Source of the DNA: Sulfitobacter sp. HNIBRBA3233
GTDB lineage: Bacteria > Pseudomonadota > Alphaproteobacteria > Rhodobacterales > Rhodobacteraceae
Length of the DNA: 64,000 bases
Assembly (NCBI RefSeq): GCF_040149665.1
Contig: NZ_JBEFLP010000001.1
Span: 310,001 to 374,000 of the forward strand
Direction of reading: 5' to 3'
Made by a program: the position numbers and the translations under genes. A model generated the notes under the pieces. The model saw only the letters and a program-made list of their open reading frames with translations. It did not search any database and was not told the DNA's origin. Shown piece by piece: positions 26,361 through 35,354 of the stretch (position 1 is the stretch's first letter; the number at the start of each line of letters is the position of its first letter).

Positions 26361-27722
26361 ATGAACGAACAGTCACATCCGTCCGAATATCTGCAGTTTG
26401 CCAAGGGGCAGGGCACGACCGAAGGGTACATGCCCGGCTTTGGCAATGACTTTGAAACCGAGGCGTTGCCGGGTGCCTTGCCGCAGGGCATGAACAGCCC
26501 CCAGAAGGTGAACTACGGTCTCTACGGGGAGCAGCTGTCGGGCACCGCCTTCACCGCGCCGAGCCACCAGAACGAGCGCACATGGTGCTACCGCATTCGC
26601 CCCAGCGTGCGTCATCAGGGGCGCTATGAGCGCATTGACCTGCCGTATTGGAAAACCGCGCCGCACATCCCTCAGGATGTGACCTCGCTGGGCCAGTACC
26701 GCTGGGATCCGGTGCCGCACAGCGACACTGGCCTGACGTGGCTGACGGGCATGCGCACGATGACCTCGGCGGGCGACGTCAACACCCAGACCGGTATGGC
26801 AAGCCATATCTATCTGGTCACCGAGTCGATGAAGGACTCCTATTTCTACTCCGCCGACGGCGAGATGCTGGTCGTCCCGCAAGAAGGGCGGCTGCGCTTT
26901 GCGACCGAACTTGGCGTTATTGACGTGGCGCCACAGGAAATCGCGCTGATCCCGCGCGGGCTGGTCTACCGTGTCGAGGTGCTGGAAGGTCCGGCGCGCG
27001 GGTTTGTCTGCGAAAACTACGGCCAGAAGTTCGAACTGCCGGGCCGGGGCCCGATCGGGGCGAACTGCATGGCAAACCGCCGTGATTTCAAAACGCCCGT
27101 TGCGGCCTTCGAAGACCGCGAAGTACCGTCGACCATGACCATCAAATGGTGCGGCCAGTTCCACCGCTGCGAGATCCCGCATTCGCCGCTGGACGTGGTG
27201 GCGTGGCACGGCAATTACGCGCCCTGCAAATACGATCTGCGCAACTACTGTCCGGTCGGCTCGATCCTCTTCGACCATCCGGATCCGTCGATCTATACCG
27301 TGCTGACCGCGCCGTCGGGCATGGAAGGGACCGCAAACATCGATTTCGTGCTGTTTCGCGATCGCTGGAACGTGGCCGAGGATACCTTCCGCCCGCCATG
27401 GTACCACAAGAACGTCATGTCCGAACTCATGGGCAACATCCACGGCCAGTATGACGCCAAGCCGCAGGGCTTTGTTCCGGGTGGCATGAGCCTGCACAAC
27501 TGCATGCTGCCGCACGGTCCCGACCGCGAGGCCTTCGAGGGCGCGTCGAATGCGGATCTCAAGCCGCAGAAGCTGGAAAATACCATGTCGTTCATGTTCG
27601 AGACACGTTTCCCGCAGCACCTGACGGAATTCGCGGCCAAAGAGGCGCCGTTGCAGGACGACTATGTCGATTGCTGGGACGGGCTGGAAAAGAAATTCGA
27701 CGGCACCCCGGGGGTAAAATGA
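26361..27722 (+). CDS. hmgA: Homogentisate 1,2-dioxygenase
   Basis: A 453-residue Fe(II) dioxygenase that opens the homogentisate ring to maleylacetoacetate, the central step of tyrosine and hydroxyphenylacetate breakdown. The start region [19 protein letters not shown] is strongly conserved in the family. Iron-site segments [12 protein letters not shown] and [11 protein letters not shown] supply the His and Glu ligands. ATG 26361 is preferred because AGGAG lies 5 nt upstream, although an in-frame ATG at 26346 exists. It overlaps fahA by 4 nt. Confidence 0.96.
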   Translation: MNEQSHPSEYLQFAKGQGTTEGYMPGFGNDFETEALPGALPQGMNSPQKVNYGLYGEQLSGTAFTAPSHQNERTWCYRIRPSVRHQGRYERIDLPYWKTAPHIPQDVTSLGQYRWDPVPHSDTGLTWLTGMRTMTSAGDVNTQTGMASHIYLVTESMKDSYFYSADGEMLVVPQEGRLRFATELGVIDVAPQEIALIPRGLVYRVEVLEGPARGFVCENYGQKFELPGRGPIGANCMANRRDFKTPVAAFEDREVPSTMTIKWCGQFHRCEIPHSPLDVVAWHGNYAPCKYDLRNYCPVGSILFDHPDPSIYTVLTAPSGMEGTANIDFVLFRDRWNVAEDTFRPPWYHKNVMSELMGNIHGQYDAKPQGFVPGGMSLHNCMLPHGPDREAFEGASNADLKPQKLENTMSFMFETRFPQHLTEFAAKEAPLQDDYVDCWDGLEKKFDGTPGVK

Positions 27723-28963
27723 CCGATCTGAAGAAGAGCTGGGTCGCCAGCGCAAACGCCGCCGACACCGATTTCCCGCTCAACAACCTGCCTTACGGTG
27801 TGTTTTCGACCGATGCGCTGTCGCCCCGCTGCGGCGTGGCCATCGGCGACAGCATCCTTGATGTGGCGCGCGCCGAAGAGGCGGGGCTGACCGGAACAGA
27901 TGGGCTGTTGCAGGATGCGAAATGGAACCCGCTGATGGCCGCGGGCCCAGACGTGTGGTCTGCCTTCCGTGCGCGTCTGGCAGCCTTGCTCGCCGAGGGG
28001 GCGGAGGATCGTGACGCGGTCGAACCGCTGCTCGTGCCCATGTCCGCCGCCACGCTGCATCTGCCGATCGAAGTCGCCGAATACACCGATTTCTACGCTG
28101 GCAAACAGCACGCGCAGAACGTGGGCACGATGTTTCGCGGCCCCGAAAACGCGTTGCCGCCGAACTGGCTCCACATCCCGATCGGCTACAACGGGCGCGC
28201 CTCGACGGTGGTTGTGTCGGGCACGGACATCCGGCGCCCCATGGGCCAGACCAAAGCCAAGGACGCAACCGCGCCCAGCTTCGGGCCCTGTCAGCGGCTC
28301 GACATCGAGCTGGAGATGGGCGCAATCGTAGGCTCACCCTCTGCGATGGGCGAACCGGTCACTGTGGCCCAGGCGCGCGAGATGATCTTTGGCTATGTGC
28401 TGCTCAACGACTGGTCAGCGCGGGATCTGCAGGCGTGGGAATACCAGCCGCTGGGCCCGTTCCAGGCCAAGGCCTTCGCGACCTCTATCAGCCCGTGGAT
28501 CGTCACCGCCGAGGCGCTCGAACCCTTCGAGGCCGCGACCCCGGACCGCGAGGTGCCACTGCTGCCCTACCTCGTCGAGGAACGCCCCGGCCTTTACGAT
28601 ATCGATCTTTCGGTCGAGATGAATGGCCATACCATCGGCCACACCAACATGCGCGAGCTCTACTATTCCGCCTCGCAGCAACTGGCGCATCACGCGTCCT
28701 CGGGCTGTGCCATGCGGACCGGTGACCTGCTTGGTTCGGGCACGATATCGGGGCCGAAACCGGAGAACTACGGCTCGCTGCTCGAGATGACATGGGGCGG
28801 GCAGAACCCGATCCAGATCGACGGCGAGAGCCGCAGTTTCATCGAGGACGGCGATACACTGACCCTCAAGGGCCATGCGCAGGGCAATGGCTACCGGGTG
28901 GGCTTTGGCGCCTGCACCGGCACGATCCTGCCCGCACCAGACTTTTACAAGGAGACAACATGA
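27719..28963 (+). CDS. fahA: Fumarylacetoacetase
   Basis: A 414-residue FAH enzyme that hydrolyses fumarylacetoacetate to fumarate and acetoacetate, the last step of homogentisate degradation. The conserved [17 protein letters not shown] holds the catalytic His and a metal Asp, followed by [10 protein letters not shown]. Further metal ligands are in [11 protein letters not shown] and [20 protein letters not shown]. It overlaps hmgA upstream and the metallo-hydrolase downstream by 4 nt each, giving a coupled operon. Confidence 0.96.
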   Translation: MTDLKKSWVASANAADTDFPLNNLPYGVFSTDALSPRCGVAIGDSILDVARAEEAGLTGTDGLLQDAKWNPLMAAGPDVWSAFRARLAALLAEGAEDRDAVEPLLVPMSAATLHLPIEVAEYTDFYAGKQHAQNVGTMFRGPENALPPNWLHIPIGYNGRASTVVVSGTDIRRPMGQTKAKDATAPSFGPCQRLDIELEMGAIVGSPSAMGEPVTVAQAREMIFGYVLLNDWSARDLQAWEYQPLGPFQAKAFATSISPWIVTAEALEPFEAATPDREVPLLPYLVEERPGLYDIDLSVEMNGHTIGHTNMRELYYSASQQLAHHASSGCAMRTGDLLGSGTISGPKPENYGSLLEMTWGGQNPIQIDGESRSFIEDGDTLTLKGHAQGNGYRVGFGACTGTILPAPDFYKETT

Positions 28964-29910
28964 GCAAGGCATTCGCATCCGCAGGCGACATGACGGACAA
29001 GGAAATCAGCTTCACGGAAGTGGGCGAGGGGCTTTGGGCCTTCACCGCCGAGGGCGATCCCAACTCGGGCGTTATCATCGGCGACGACAGCGTGATGATC
29101 GTCGAGGCGCAGGCGACCCCGCGACTGGCTGAAAAGGTGATCGAAAAGGTCCGCTCCGTCACCGACAAGCCGATCAGCCATCTGGTGCTGACCCACTATC
29201 ACGCCGTGCGTGTGCTGGGTGCCTCGGCCTACGGTGCGCGCGAGGTCATCATGTCCGATACCGCCCGCGCCATGGTCGCCGAGCGCGGCAAGGAAGATTG
29301 GGACAGCGAATTCGACCGTTTCCCGCGCCTGTTTCAGGGGCATGAAAGCATCCCCGGCCTGACTTGGCCGACCACGACATTCAACGACACCATGACCGTC
29401 TATCTCGGCAACCGCCGCGTCGATCTGATGAAGCTCGGTCGTGCGCATACCGCGGGCGACATTGTCGTGCATGTGCCGGACCAGAACGTGATGTTCACCG
29501 GTGACATCGTCGAATATCATTCTGCCTGCTACTGTGGCGACGGCCACTACCGTGACTGGCCCGCGACCCTCGACCGGATCCGCGCCTTCGACCTCGACGC
29601 GATTGCGCCGGGCCGTGGCGACGCGCTGGTGGGCCGCGACATGGTCAATGCCGCACTCGACAACACCGCCGACTTCGTCGGCTCGACCTTCGACGCTGTG
29701 CGCCGCGTGGCGGCCAAGGGCGGCACCTTGCAAGAGGCGATGGCCCACGTCCGCGAGGTTTGCGATCCGAAGTTCGGTGACTACGCGATCTACGAGCATT
29801 GCCTGCCGTTCAACGTGGCCCGTGCCTTCGACGAAGCACAGGGCATCGACACGCCGCGTGTCTGGACTGCCGAACGCGACAAAGAAATGTGGGCCGCCCT
29901 GCAGAAGTGA
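28960..29910 (+). CDS. Metallo-beta-lactamase-fold protein with altered metal motif
   Basis: A 316-residue MBL-fold protein coupled to fahA by an ATGA overlap and preceded by AAGGAGA. The fold is clear (VEAQATPRLAEKVIEK, LVLTHYHAVR, LGRAHTAGD, FTGDIVE). The first metal motif reads HYHAVR in place of HxHxDH: the two first histidines remain but the Asp-His pair is Val-Arg, so the second metal site is probably lost or remodelled. Its place inside a homogentisate operon suggests a thioesterase, lactonase or repair hydrolase for a pathway by-product. The substrate is unknown. Confidence 0.82.
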   Translation: MSKAFASAGDMTDKEISFTEVGEGLWAFTAEGDPNSGVIIGDDSVMIVEAQATPRLAEKVIEKVRSVTDKPISHLVLTHYHAVRVLGASAYGAREVIMSDTARAMVAERGKEDWDSEFDRFPRLFQGHESIPGLTWPTTTFNDTMTVYLGNRRVDLMKLGRAHTAGDIVVHVPDQNVMFTGDIVEYHSACYCGDGHYRDWPATLDRIRAFDLDAIAPGRGDALVGRDMVNAALDNTADFVGSTFDAVRRVAAKGGTLQEAMAHVREVCDPKFGDYAIYEHCLPFNVARAFDEAQGIDTPRVWTAERDKEMWAALQK

Positions 29911-29922
29911 TGCGGGCCTCTT

Positions 29923-29946
29923 GCCCCGCCCACTGGCGGGCGGGGC
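29923..29946 (+). other. Intercistronic GC-rich stem-loop
   Basis: Perfect 9-bp arms GCCCCGCCC and GGGCGGGGC around a 6-nt loop, between the metallo-hydrolase and hydroxylase genes. There is no U-tract, so it probably modulates mRNA stability or partial read-through. Confidence 0.6.
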
Positions 29947-29970
29947 AGTCCGGTGACGATTTGGAGACAG

Positions 29971-31581
29971 ATGATGTTGGATGACCGCTATTCCCTGGCG
30001 CACAAACTCTATCCTTACGAACGCAACGCCGATCAGGACGGCAGTGTCGAGGCGCACCACCCCGTCGTGATCATTGGCGGGGGGCCTGTCGGCATGGCCG
30101 CCGCACTGGACCTCGGGCTTCAGGGCATCGCGACGCTGGTGCTGGACGACCACGAAGGCGTGGGCGAAGGCAGCCGTGCGATCTGTTTCGCCAAGCGCAC
30201 GCTCGAGATCTGCGACCGTCTGGGCTGTGGTGATCCGATGGTCGACAGGGGCGTGGTCTGGAACCTTGGCAAGGTGTTTCACGGCGACGACAAGGTTTTC
30301 GATTTCAACCTGCTGGCCGAAGGGGGCCACCGTCGCCCGGCCTTCATCAACCTCCAACAGCCCTATTTCGAGAAAGACCTCGTCGAGCGTATCCGCGCCG
30401 CCCAGGCCGACGGTGCCCCGATCGAGATCCGCGGCAAGAACCGGGTCGACCGGCTGGATGCAAGCGACGAAGGCGCACGGCTGGAAGTAACGACCCCCGA
30501 CGGCGCCTATGCCATCACCGCCGATTGGGTGCTGGCCTGCGACGGCGCCGGATCGCCCACGCGCAAGGCGATGGGCATCGATTTCGAGGGCAAGGTCTTC
30601 AAGGACAGCTTCCTCATCGCCGACGTGCGCATGACCGCCGATTTCCCGACCGAACGCTGGTTCTGGTTCGACCCGCCCTTCCGCGACGCCGGTGACAGCG
30701 CGCTGTTGCACAAGCAGCCAGATGACGTCTGGCGCATCGATTTCCAGATCGGCTGGGACGTCGACCGCGAGGCCGAGTTGAAAGAGGACCGCATCCGCGC
30801 CCGCATCGACGCGATGCTCGGCGAAGGGGTCGAATACGAACTGGTCTGGACCTCGATCTATACCTTCCAGTGCCGCCGGATGGCCTCGTTCCGCCACGGC
30901 CGCATCCTCTTTGTGGGCGACAGCGCACATCAGGTGTCGCCCTTCGGCGCACGCGGCTGCAACGGCGGCGTGCAGGACAGCGATAACCTTGCGTGGAAAC
31001 TGGCGGCGGTGATGAAGGGCGAGGCGCCCGAGACGCTGATCGACAGCTACGACGTCGAACGCGGCGCGGCGGCGGACGAGAACATCCGCAACTCGACCCG
31101 CTCCACCGATTTCATCACGCCGAAGTCCGACCAGAGCCGCCTGTTCCGCGATGCGGTTCTGCAACTGGCGCGAAACCACGATTTCGCCCGCCCCTTCGTC
31201 AATTCCGGGCGTCTGTCGCACCCCTGCATCTATGACGGATCGGCGCTGAATTCGTCCGACGCGCTGCCCGGCGGACCGGCTGGCGCAAGGCCGGGTGCGC
31301 CCGCACCGGATGCACCACTGGGCAAAGCCTTCTTGCTGGACCAGCTGGGCAATGATTTCGCGGTTTTGGCCATTGGCTGCGACGCCCCTGCGGTCGAAGG
31401 CCTTCGCACTGTCGAGGTGGCCAACCCCGATCCCGATCTTGCGGCCCGCTACCTTGGCGATGCGGACGCCGCCCTCTACCTGATCCGCCCCGATCAACAT
31501 GTCGCCGCCCGCTGGGCCGATGCCACGGCTGACCAGATCGTTGCCGCCCGCGACCGCGCGCTTGGAAAGGATGTCGCATGA
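29971..31581 (+). CDS. FAD aromatic hydroxylase, MhaA-like (3-hydroxyphenylacetate 6-hydroxylase candidate)
   Basis: A 536-residue class A flavoprotein monooxygenase of the PobA/MhpA fold. Motifs are GGGPVG (FAD), LACDGAGSPTRK (the DG motif) and ILFVGDSAHQVSPFGARG (the GD motif). It overlaps a 62-residue DUF2783-type gene by 4 nt and lies inside the homogentisate operon. In Pseudomonas putida a flavoprotein/small-protein pair, MhaA/MhaB, converts 3-hydroxyphenylacetate to homogentisate, so that reaction is the leading hypothesis. GGAG at 29963 favours the ATG at 29971 or 29974 over the in-frame GTG at 29953. Confidence 0.85.
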   Translation: MMLDDRYSLAHKLYPYERNADQDGSVEAHHPVVIIGGGPVGMAAALDLGLQGIATLVLDDHEGVGEGSRAICFAKRTLEICDRLGCGDPMVDRGVVWNLGKVFHGDDKVFDFNLLAEGGHRRPAFINLQQPYFEKDLVERIRAAQADGAPIEIRGKNRVDRLDASDEGARLEVTTPDGAYAITADWVLACDGAGSPTRKAMGIDFEGKVFKDSFLIADVRMTADFPTERWFWFDPPFRDAGDSALLHKQPDDVWRIDFQIGWDVDREAELKEDRIRARIDAMLGEGVEYELVWTSIYTFQCRRMASFRHGRILFVGDSAHQVSPFGARGCNGGVQDSDNLAWKLAAVMKGEAPETLIDSYDVERGAAADENIRNSTRSTDFITPKSDQSRLFRDAVLQLARNHDFARPFVNSGRLSHPCIYDGSALNSSDALPGGPAGARPGAPAPDAPLGKAFLLDQLGNDFAVLAIGCDAPAVEGLRTVEVANPDPDLAARYLGDADAALYLIRPDQHVAARWADATADQIVAARDRALGKDVA

Positions 31582-31766
31582 CCGCCCTTGTCACAACACG
31601 CAACACCCCACAGCCGGACGATGCCTATGACCTGCTGCTCAGCGCCCATGAAGGGCTGAGCAAGGAGGAAAGCGACGCGCTGAATGCCCGCCTGATCCTG
31701 ACGCTGATCAACCATATCGGCGATCTCGACGTCCTGCGCGAAGCGCTGGAGGTCGCGAAAGGGTGA
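31578..31766 (+). CDS. Small DUF2783-type protein, MhaB-like partner
   Basis: A 62-residue acidic, helical protein. The segment DDAYDLLLSAHEGLSKEESD resembles the DUF2783 family of tiny proteins encoded next to aromatic-ring hydroxylases. It overlaps the hydroxylase stop by 4 nt and the maiA start by 4 nt, so it is certainly part of the operon. A coupling or stabilising subunit, like MhaB in Pseudomonas, is inferred from size and position. Confidence 0.78.
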   Translation: MTALVTTRNTPQPDDAYDLLLSAHEGLSKEESDALNARLILTLINHIGDLDVLREALEVAKG

Positions 31767-32410
31767 CCGAGGTGGTGCTCTATGACTACTGGCGCTCGAC
31801 GGCGAGCTACAGGGTCCGGATCGCGCTGGAGCTTGCACGGATCGAGTGCAAGACCGTTTCAATCGACTTGCTGGCCGGGGCGCAGCGCGATGCGGCGCAT
31901 CTGGCACGCAACCCCCAAGGCTATGTGCCGGTGCTGGAGATCGACGGGCTGCGGCTGACGCAGTCCCTTGCGATCATCGAATATCTGGACGAGACGCAAG
32001 GGCTCTTGCTTCTGCCCGATGATCCCGCCGCGCGGGCGCGGGTGCGGGCACTGTCGCAGGTGATTGCCGCCGATACGCACCCGATCTGCAATCCGGCGGT
32101 CGTGGGGCACGTGCTGACGCAGTTCCAGCCAGAAGATGCTGAGGCGGCGCGCATCGACTGGATGCGCCATTTCATCCGGCGCGGTCTTGTGGCGTTCGAG
32201 GCGTTGCTGGATGATCCGGCGACCGGCACGTTCTGCCACGGCGAAACACCGTCGCTGGCGGATCTTTGTCTGGTGCCGCAAATCTATAACGCGCGGCGCT
32301 GGGGCCCCAAGTTCGACGATCTGGCCCGCGTCACACGGATTTCCGCAGCGGCCGAAGCGCTGCCGGCGTTTCAGCGGGCCGCCCCCGAGGCGGTGAGGCC
32401 CGCTGACTGA
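31763..32410 (+). CDS. maiA: Maleylacetoacetate isomerase (zeta-class GST)
   Basis: A 215-residue glutathione S-transferase fold protein that isomerises maleylacetoacetate to fumarylacetoacetate. The N-terminal DYWRSTASYRVRIAL matches the zeta-class S-S/T-C/A-S-x-R-V-R-I-A-L motif, here with STAS in place of SSCS. QSLAIIEYLDE is the glutathione gamma-glutamyl contact region. The start is GTG at 31763, overlapping the small gene before it. It completes the route hmgA-maiA-fahA. Confidence 0.92.
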   Translation: MTEVVLYDYWRSTASYRVRIALELARIECKTVSIDLLAGAQRDAAHLARNPQGYVPVLEIDGLRLTQSLAIIEYLDETQGLLLLPDDPAARARVRALSQVIAADTHPICNPAVVGHVLTQFQPEDAEAARIDWMRHFIRRGLVAFEALLDDPATGTFCHGETPSLADLCLVPQIYNARRWGPKFDDLARVTRISAAAEALPAFQRAAPEAVRPAD

Positions 32411-32416
32411 CCATGC

Positions 32417-32438
32417 CAAGGCCGCAGCTTAGGCCTTG
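32417..32438. terminator. Bidirectional stem-loop between convergent genes
   Basis: CAAGGCC and GGCCTTG pair perfectly over an 8-nt loop. The element spans the 18-bp gap and the last codons of the leftward Tm-1-like gene, so it could stop transcription from both sides. It has no U-tract. Confidence 0.5.
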
Positions 32439-33660
32439 ATATGCCCCTCGGCGCGCCATTCATCGAAAATTTCCAGCGCGCGGGCGGCAAAGGCCTCGTC
32501 GTTGATATGGCAATCCATCGCGTGCAGGTCGACATTGGCGGGGCAGGTGGCTTCGAACTCTTCGCAGAAGGCAGCGAGCCCGCCGGCATCGTGCAGCGGC
32601 CCGCCGGGTCTGTCCCATTCACCGCAGCCCCCGCGCGGCAGAATGAAGGCGGTCTTGCCGGTCGCTTCGGACAGCTGCGCGGAATGGGCCCGCGCGACCT
32701 TGCGGCGGCCATCGTCGTCGAGCACGTAGGAGGTGATGAGCCGGTTGTGCGCGTGGCTGGGCAGCCCTTCAAAGCGCGGATCGGCGGGCTGCCAGCCGAT
32801 GACATCCACCAGGTCATAGCATCCGGGCGCCACGATCTGCGGCACGCCTGCCTTGCCCGCGCCGGTCAGGCGCGACGCACCGGCGCTGACCATCGAGCCG
32901 AAAGTATGGTTGCCCAGTTCCTGCGTGCAGAAATCGAACACGCAGGCGAATGCACCCTCCTCGGCGAGGTTCTCGAATGCGCGTCCGCCCATGCCTGTGG
33001 CGTGGAACACCGCGACTTCGAAACCGCGTTCTTCCAGCGCCGGCTTCAGCGCCACCATGTAGCGCAGGGCGGTTTTCCCGAGGCTGGTCATGCCGATCAG
33101 CGGTTTCTCCTCGGTCGGTGGCATGGCGGCGCGCGCGGCACCCAGAACGGCACCTGCCGCCTGCGCCAGCGAGGCCCGGCAGACCGAGTTCAGCCCGTAA
33201 AGGCCACCCGCCCAGAGGATCATCTGCACATCCGCAGGCAGCCGTTCGGGCGGCAGCAAAGGCGAGAAGGCGATCGTGGAGACCACGTATTTCGGCACCC
33301 CCAGCGGCACCGCCGCCAGCAGGTCGAGCGCAAGGTCCGTGCCCATGGAGCCGCCCAGCACGATGGCGCCGTCAACGCGGCCCTGTGCGCAAAGCTCGCG
33401 GGCCATCGCGGCGGCGCCGCGCCCCATGATCTGCATGGCCTTGTTCTCGTCGCCGCTGTCGATTGCCTCCTGGATGCTGCTGCCCCCGGCCTCGGCGACC
33501 TGATGCTTGGAGATATCGACAGGGCCGGGCGGGTCGCCCAGCACGCTCACGTCCATGGTCAGCGCGCGCCCCCCTGTTGCTGAATGCAGGAGACCAGAAA
33601 GCCCAGCTCGTCTGATTTCGTGTCGTAGGTTCCGGCGACCAGTATCGTCTTCTCGGTCAT
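32429..33660 (-). pseudogene. Tm-1-like ATP-binding (UPF0261) gene split by a one-base frameshift
   Basis: The N-terminal part, starting MTEKTILVAGTYDTKSDELG at 33660 behind AAGGAG, reads to a stop at 33559. The rest, beginning ALTMDVSVLGDPPGP, continues in another frame to 32429. The break falls in a run of six G on the coding strand (C at 33569-33574). Adding one G gives an uninterrupted protein of about 410 residues with the usual UPF0261 layout, including GGSMGTDLALDLL and GMTSLGKTALRYM. The family has an N-terminal Tm-1 ATP-binding-like domain and a C-terminal TIM-barrel-like domain of uncertain function. A real pseudogene, a phase-variable run or a sequencing error are all possible. It trails the aldehyde dehydrogenase by 10 bp. 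Confidence 0.85.
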
Positions 33661-33670
33661 GTCGTTCTCC

Positions 33671-35158
33671 TTAGAGTTTGATCCAGGCGGTCTTGAGGTC
33701 GACGTATTTGTCGAAGGCGTGCAGGGATTTGTCGTGGCCGTTGCCCGACTGTTTGACGCCGCCCAGCGGCACGGTGATGTCAGGGCCGCCGTAGGTGTTG
33801 ACGTGGACGACACCGGCCTGCACCGCGCGGATCATCCGGTGGGCGCGGCCCAGATTGCTAGTCCAGACACCTGCAGCCAGCCCGTAGTCGGTCGCATTGG
33901 CAAGGTGGATCGCCTCGGCCTCGTCCTCGAAGGTGGTGACGGCGAGGACGGGGCCAAAGACCTCGTCGCGGAACAGGCGGTGGTCCGGCGCGACATCGGT
34001 GACAACCGTGGGGGCCATGTAATAGCCGCCGGTCTCTTCTAGAATGCGTTGCCCGCCGAGCGCCACGCGCGCGCCCTGGTCCACCGCGTCATCGACAAAC
34101 CCCAGAACCTGATCGAGCTGCGCCTGCGAATTGATCGCCCCGGCCTGTGTGGTCAGGTCGAGCGGATCGCCCACGCGCATCTTCGCCGCAGCCTCCGACA
34201 GCGCGGCGACAAATTCGTCCGCCACGCCGCGTTGCACCAGCAGGCGCGATCCCGCGACGCAGACCTGTCCTGAGTTGCGGAAGATGCCCGCGGCCGAAAC
34301 CTTCGCGGCCTCGGCGATATCACCGACGTCGTCAAAGACGATGTTCGGCGACTTGCCGCCGAGTTCGAGGTAGACCCGTTTGAGGTTGGATTTCGGCGAC
34401 GCCTCCAGCAGCCGCCGGCCCGTTGCGCCCGACCCGGTAAAGACCAGCGCATCGACATCCATCGACATCGACAGCGCTTGGCCGCTGACGGCACCGCGCC
34501 CGGTCACGACGTTGAGCACGCCCGCAGGCAGACCGGCCTCAAGCGCGAGTTCGCAGATCCGCAGCAGCGACAGGGAGGCCGTTTCGGCAGGTTTCAGCAC
34601 CACCGAATTGCCCGCGGCAAGGGCCGGGGCCAGCTTCCACGTGCCGATCATCAGCGGGAAGTTCCACGGCACGATGGCGCCGATCACCCCCACCGGTTCG
34701 CGGTGGATCAGGCCAAGCGCGCCGTCATCCGTTGGGGCGATTTCACCGTAGATCTTGTCGATGGCCTCGGCGTACCAGCGGATCGTGTTCGCCGCCGATC
34801 CGACCTCGGCCTTGGCGGCCATCGCGATTTCGGTGCCGTTGTCACGCACCCCCAGCACGGCCAGTTCCAGCGCATTGGCTTCGATCAGTTCGGCCCAGCG
34901 AAGCAGGACCTTCTTGCGCGCGGCGGGTGCCTGTCCGGCCCAGCGGCGGTCGGCGAAGGCCGCGCGCGCGGCGGCCACGGCATCTTCCACATCGGCGGCG
35001 TCGGCATCGGCGAGGGTGGTCAGAACGCTGCCATCGATGGGGGTCAGCCTGTCGATCGTTGCGCCATCCCGCGCCTCGCGCCAAGCGCCGTCGATCAGCA
35101 GGCGGCCCGGCGGTACGGGCGCATCACGCAATGTGTCTATCTGGGATTGGTCAAACAT
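33671..35158 (-). CDS. Aldehyde dehydrogenase (PuuC-like)
   Basis: A 495-residue NAD(P)-dependent aldehyde dehydrogenase. Key motifs are VPWNFPLMIGTWKLAPALAA, VFTGSGATGRR, the general-base glutamate in YLELGGKSPN and the nucleophilic cysteine in NSGQVCVAGSR. Overall pattern is closest to enzymes oxidising amine-derived aldehydes such as gamma-glutamylaminobutyraldehyde or betaine aldehyde. The start at 35158 follows GAGAGG at proper distance. It is divergent from an IclR-HAD-transaminase operon that could make an aldehyde from an amine. The actual substrate is inferred only. Confidence 0.9.
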   Translation of the reverse strand: MFDQSQIDTLRDAPVPPGRLLIDGAWREARDGATIDRLTPIDGSVLTTLADADAADVEDAVAAARAAFADRRWAGQAPAARKKVLLRWAELIEANALELAVLGVRDNGTEIAMAAKAEVGSAANTIRWYAEAIDKIYGEIAPTDDGALGLIHREPVGVIGAIVPWNFPLMIGTWKLAPALAAGNSVVLKPAETASLSLLRICELALEAGLPAGVLNVVTGRGAVSGQALSMSMDVDALVFTGSGATGRRLLEASPKSNLKRVYLELGGKSPNIVFDDVGDIAEAAKVSAAGIFRNSGQVCVAGSRLLVQRGVADEFVAALSEAAAKMRVGDPLDLTTQAGAINSQAQLDQVLGFVDDAVDQGARVALGGQRILEETGGYYMAPTVVTDVAPDHRLFRDEVFGPVLAVTTFEDEAEAIHLANATDYGLAAGVWTSNLGRAHRMIRAVQAGVVHVNTYGGPDITVPLGGVKQSGNGHDKSLHAFDKYVDLKTAWIKL

Positions 35159-35234
35159 CTGGGTCACCTCTCAAGTGGGTACAGGGCAGTCAGGGGTCGG
35201 CGCGGTTTAGCGGGGTGGGTGGCCTTTTCTGAAT

Positions 35235-35251
35235 GGTTCGTATAATGAACC
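35235..35251. promoter_or_regulatory. Palindrome in the ALDH/IclR divergent region, candidate IclR operator
   Basis: GGTTC-GTATAAT-GAACC, 17 bp with 5-bp arms, lies 14 bp downstream of the predicted leftward -10 of the aldehyde dehydrogenase gene. Size and position suit the adjacent IclR regulator. Confidence 0.55.
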
Positions 35252-35264
35252 GATGGTTTAAAAT

Positions 35265-35293
35265 ATATTGACTTGGCGGAATGCTCCTGTCAA
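35265..35293 (-). promoter_or_regulatory. Leftward promoter of the aldehyde dehydrogenase unit
   Basis: Read leftward, a perfect TTGACA (complement of 35288-35293), a 17-bp spacer and CAATAT (complement of 35265-35270). The flanking 12-mer CTGTCAACAATG on the + strand is repeated exactly at 49655-49666 in the second IclR divergent region, where it serves the same role. Confidence 0.6.
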
Positions 35294-35354
35294 CAATGCA
35301 TGCAGCCCCGGATGAAAAACGTCCGGCTGGCGCGCATGTGCGAAAGGTCTCACC

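Noticed and set aside
28945..31500. Minus-strand open frame of 851 codons
   Set aside because: Antisense to the metallo-hydrolase and flavin hydroxylase genes, both with clear catalytic motifs; no plausible protein in the minus frame.
33540..33600. Programmed ribosomal frameshifting in the Tm-1-like gene
   Set aside because: The G6 run lacks a recognised slippery heptamer with a downstream pseudoknot, and UPF0261 genes are normally unsplit; mutation or sequence error is simpler.
35287..35298. The shared 12-mer CTGTCAACAATG as an IclR operator
   Set aside because: It is not symmetric and contains TTGACA read leftward with correctly spaced -10 elements in both loci, so it is better explained as a -35 region.
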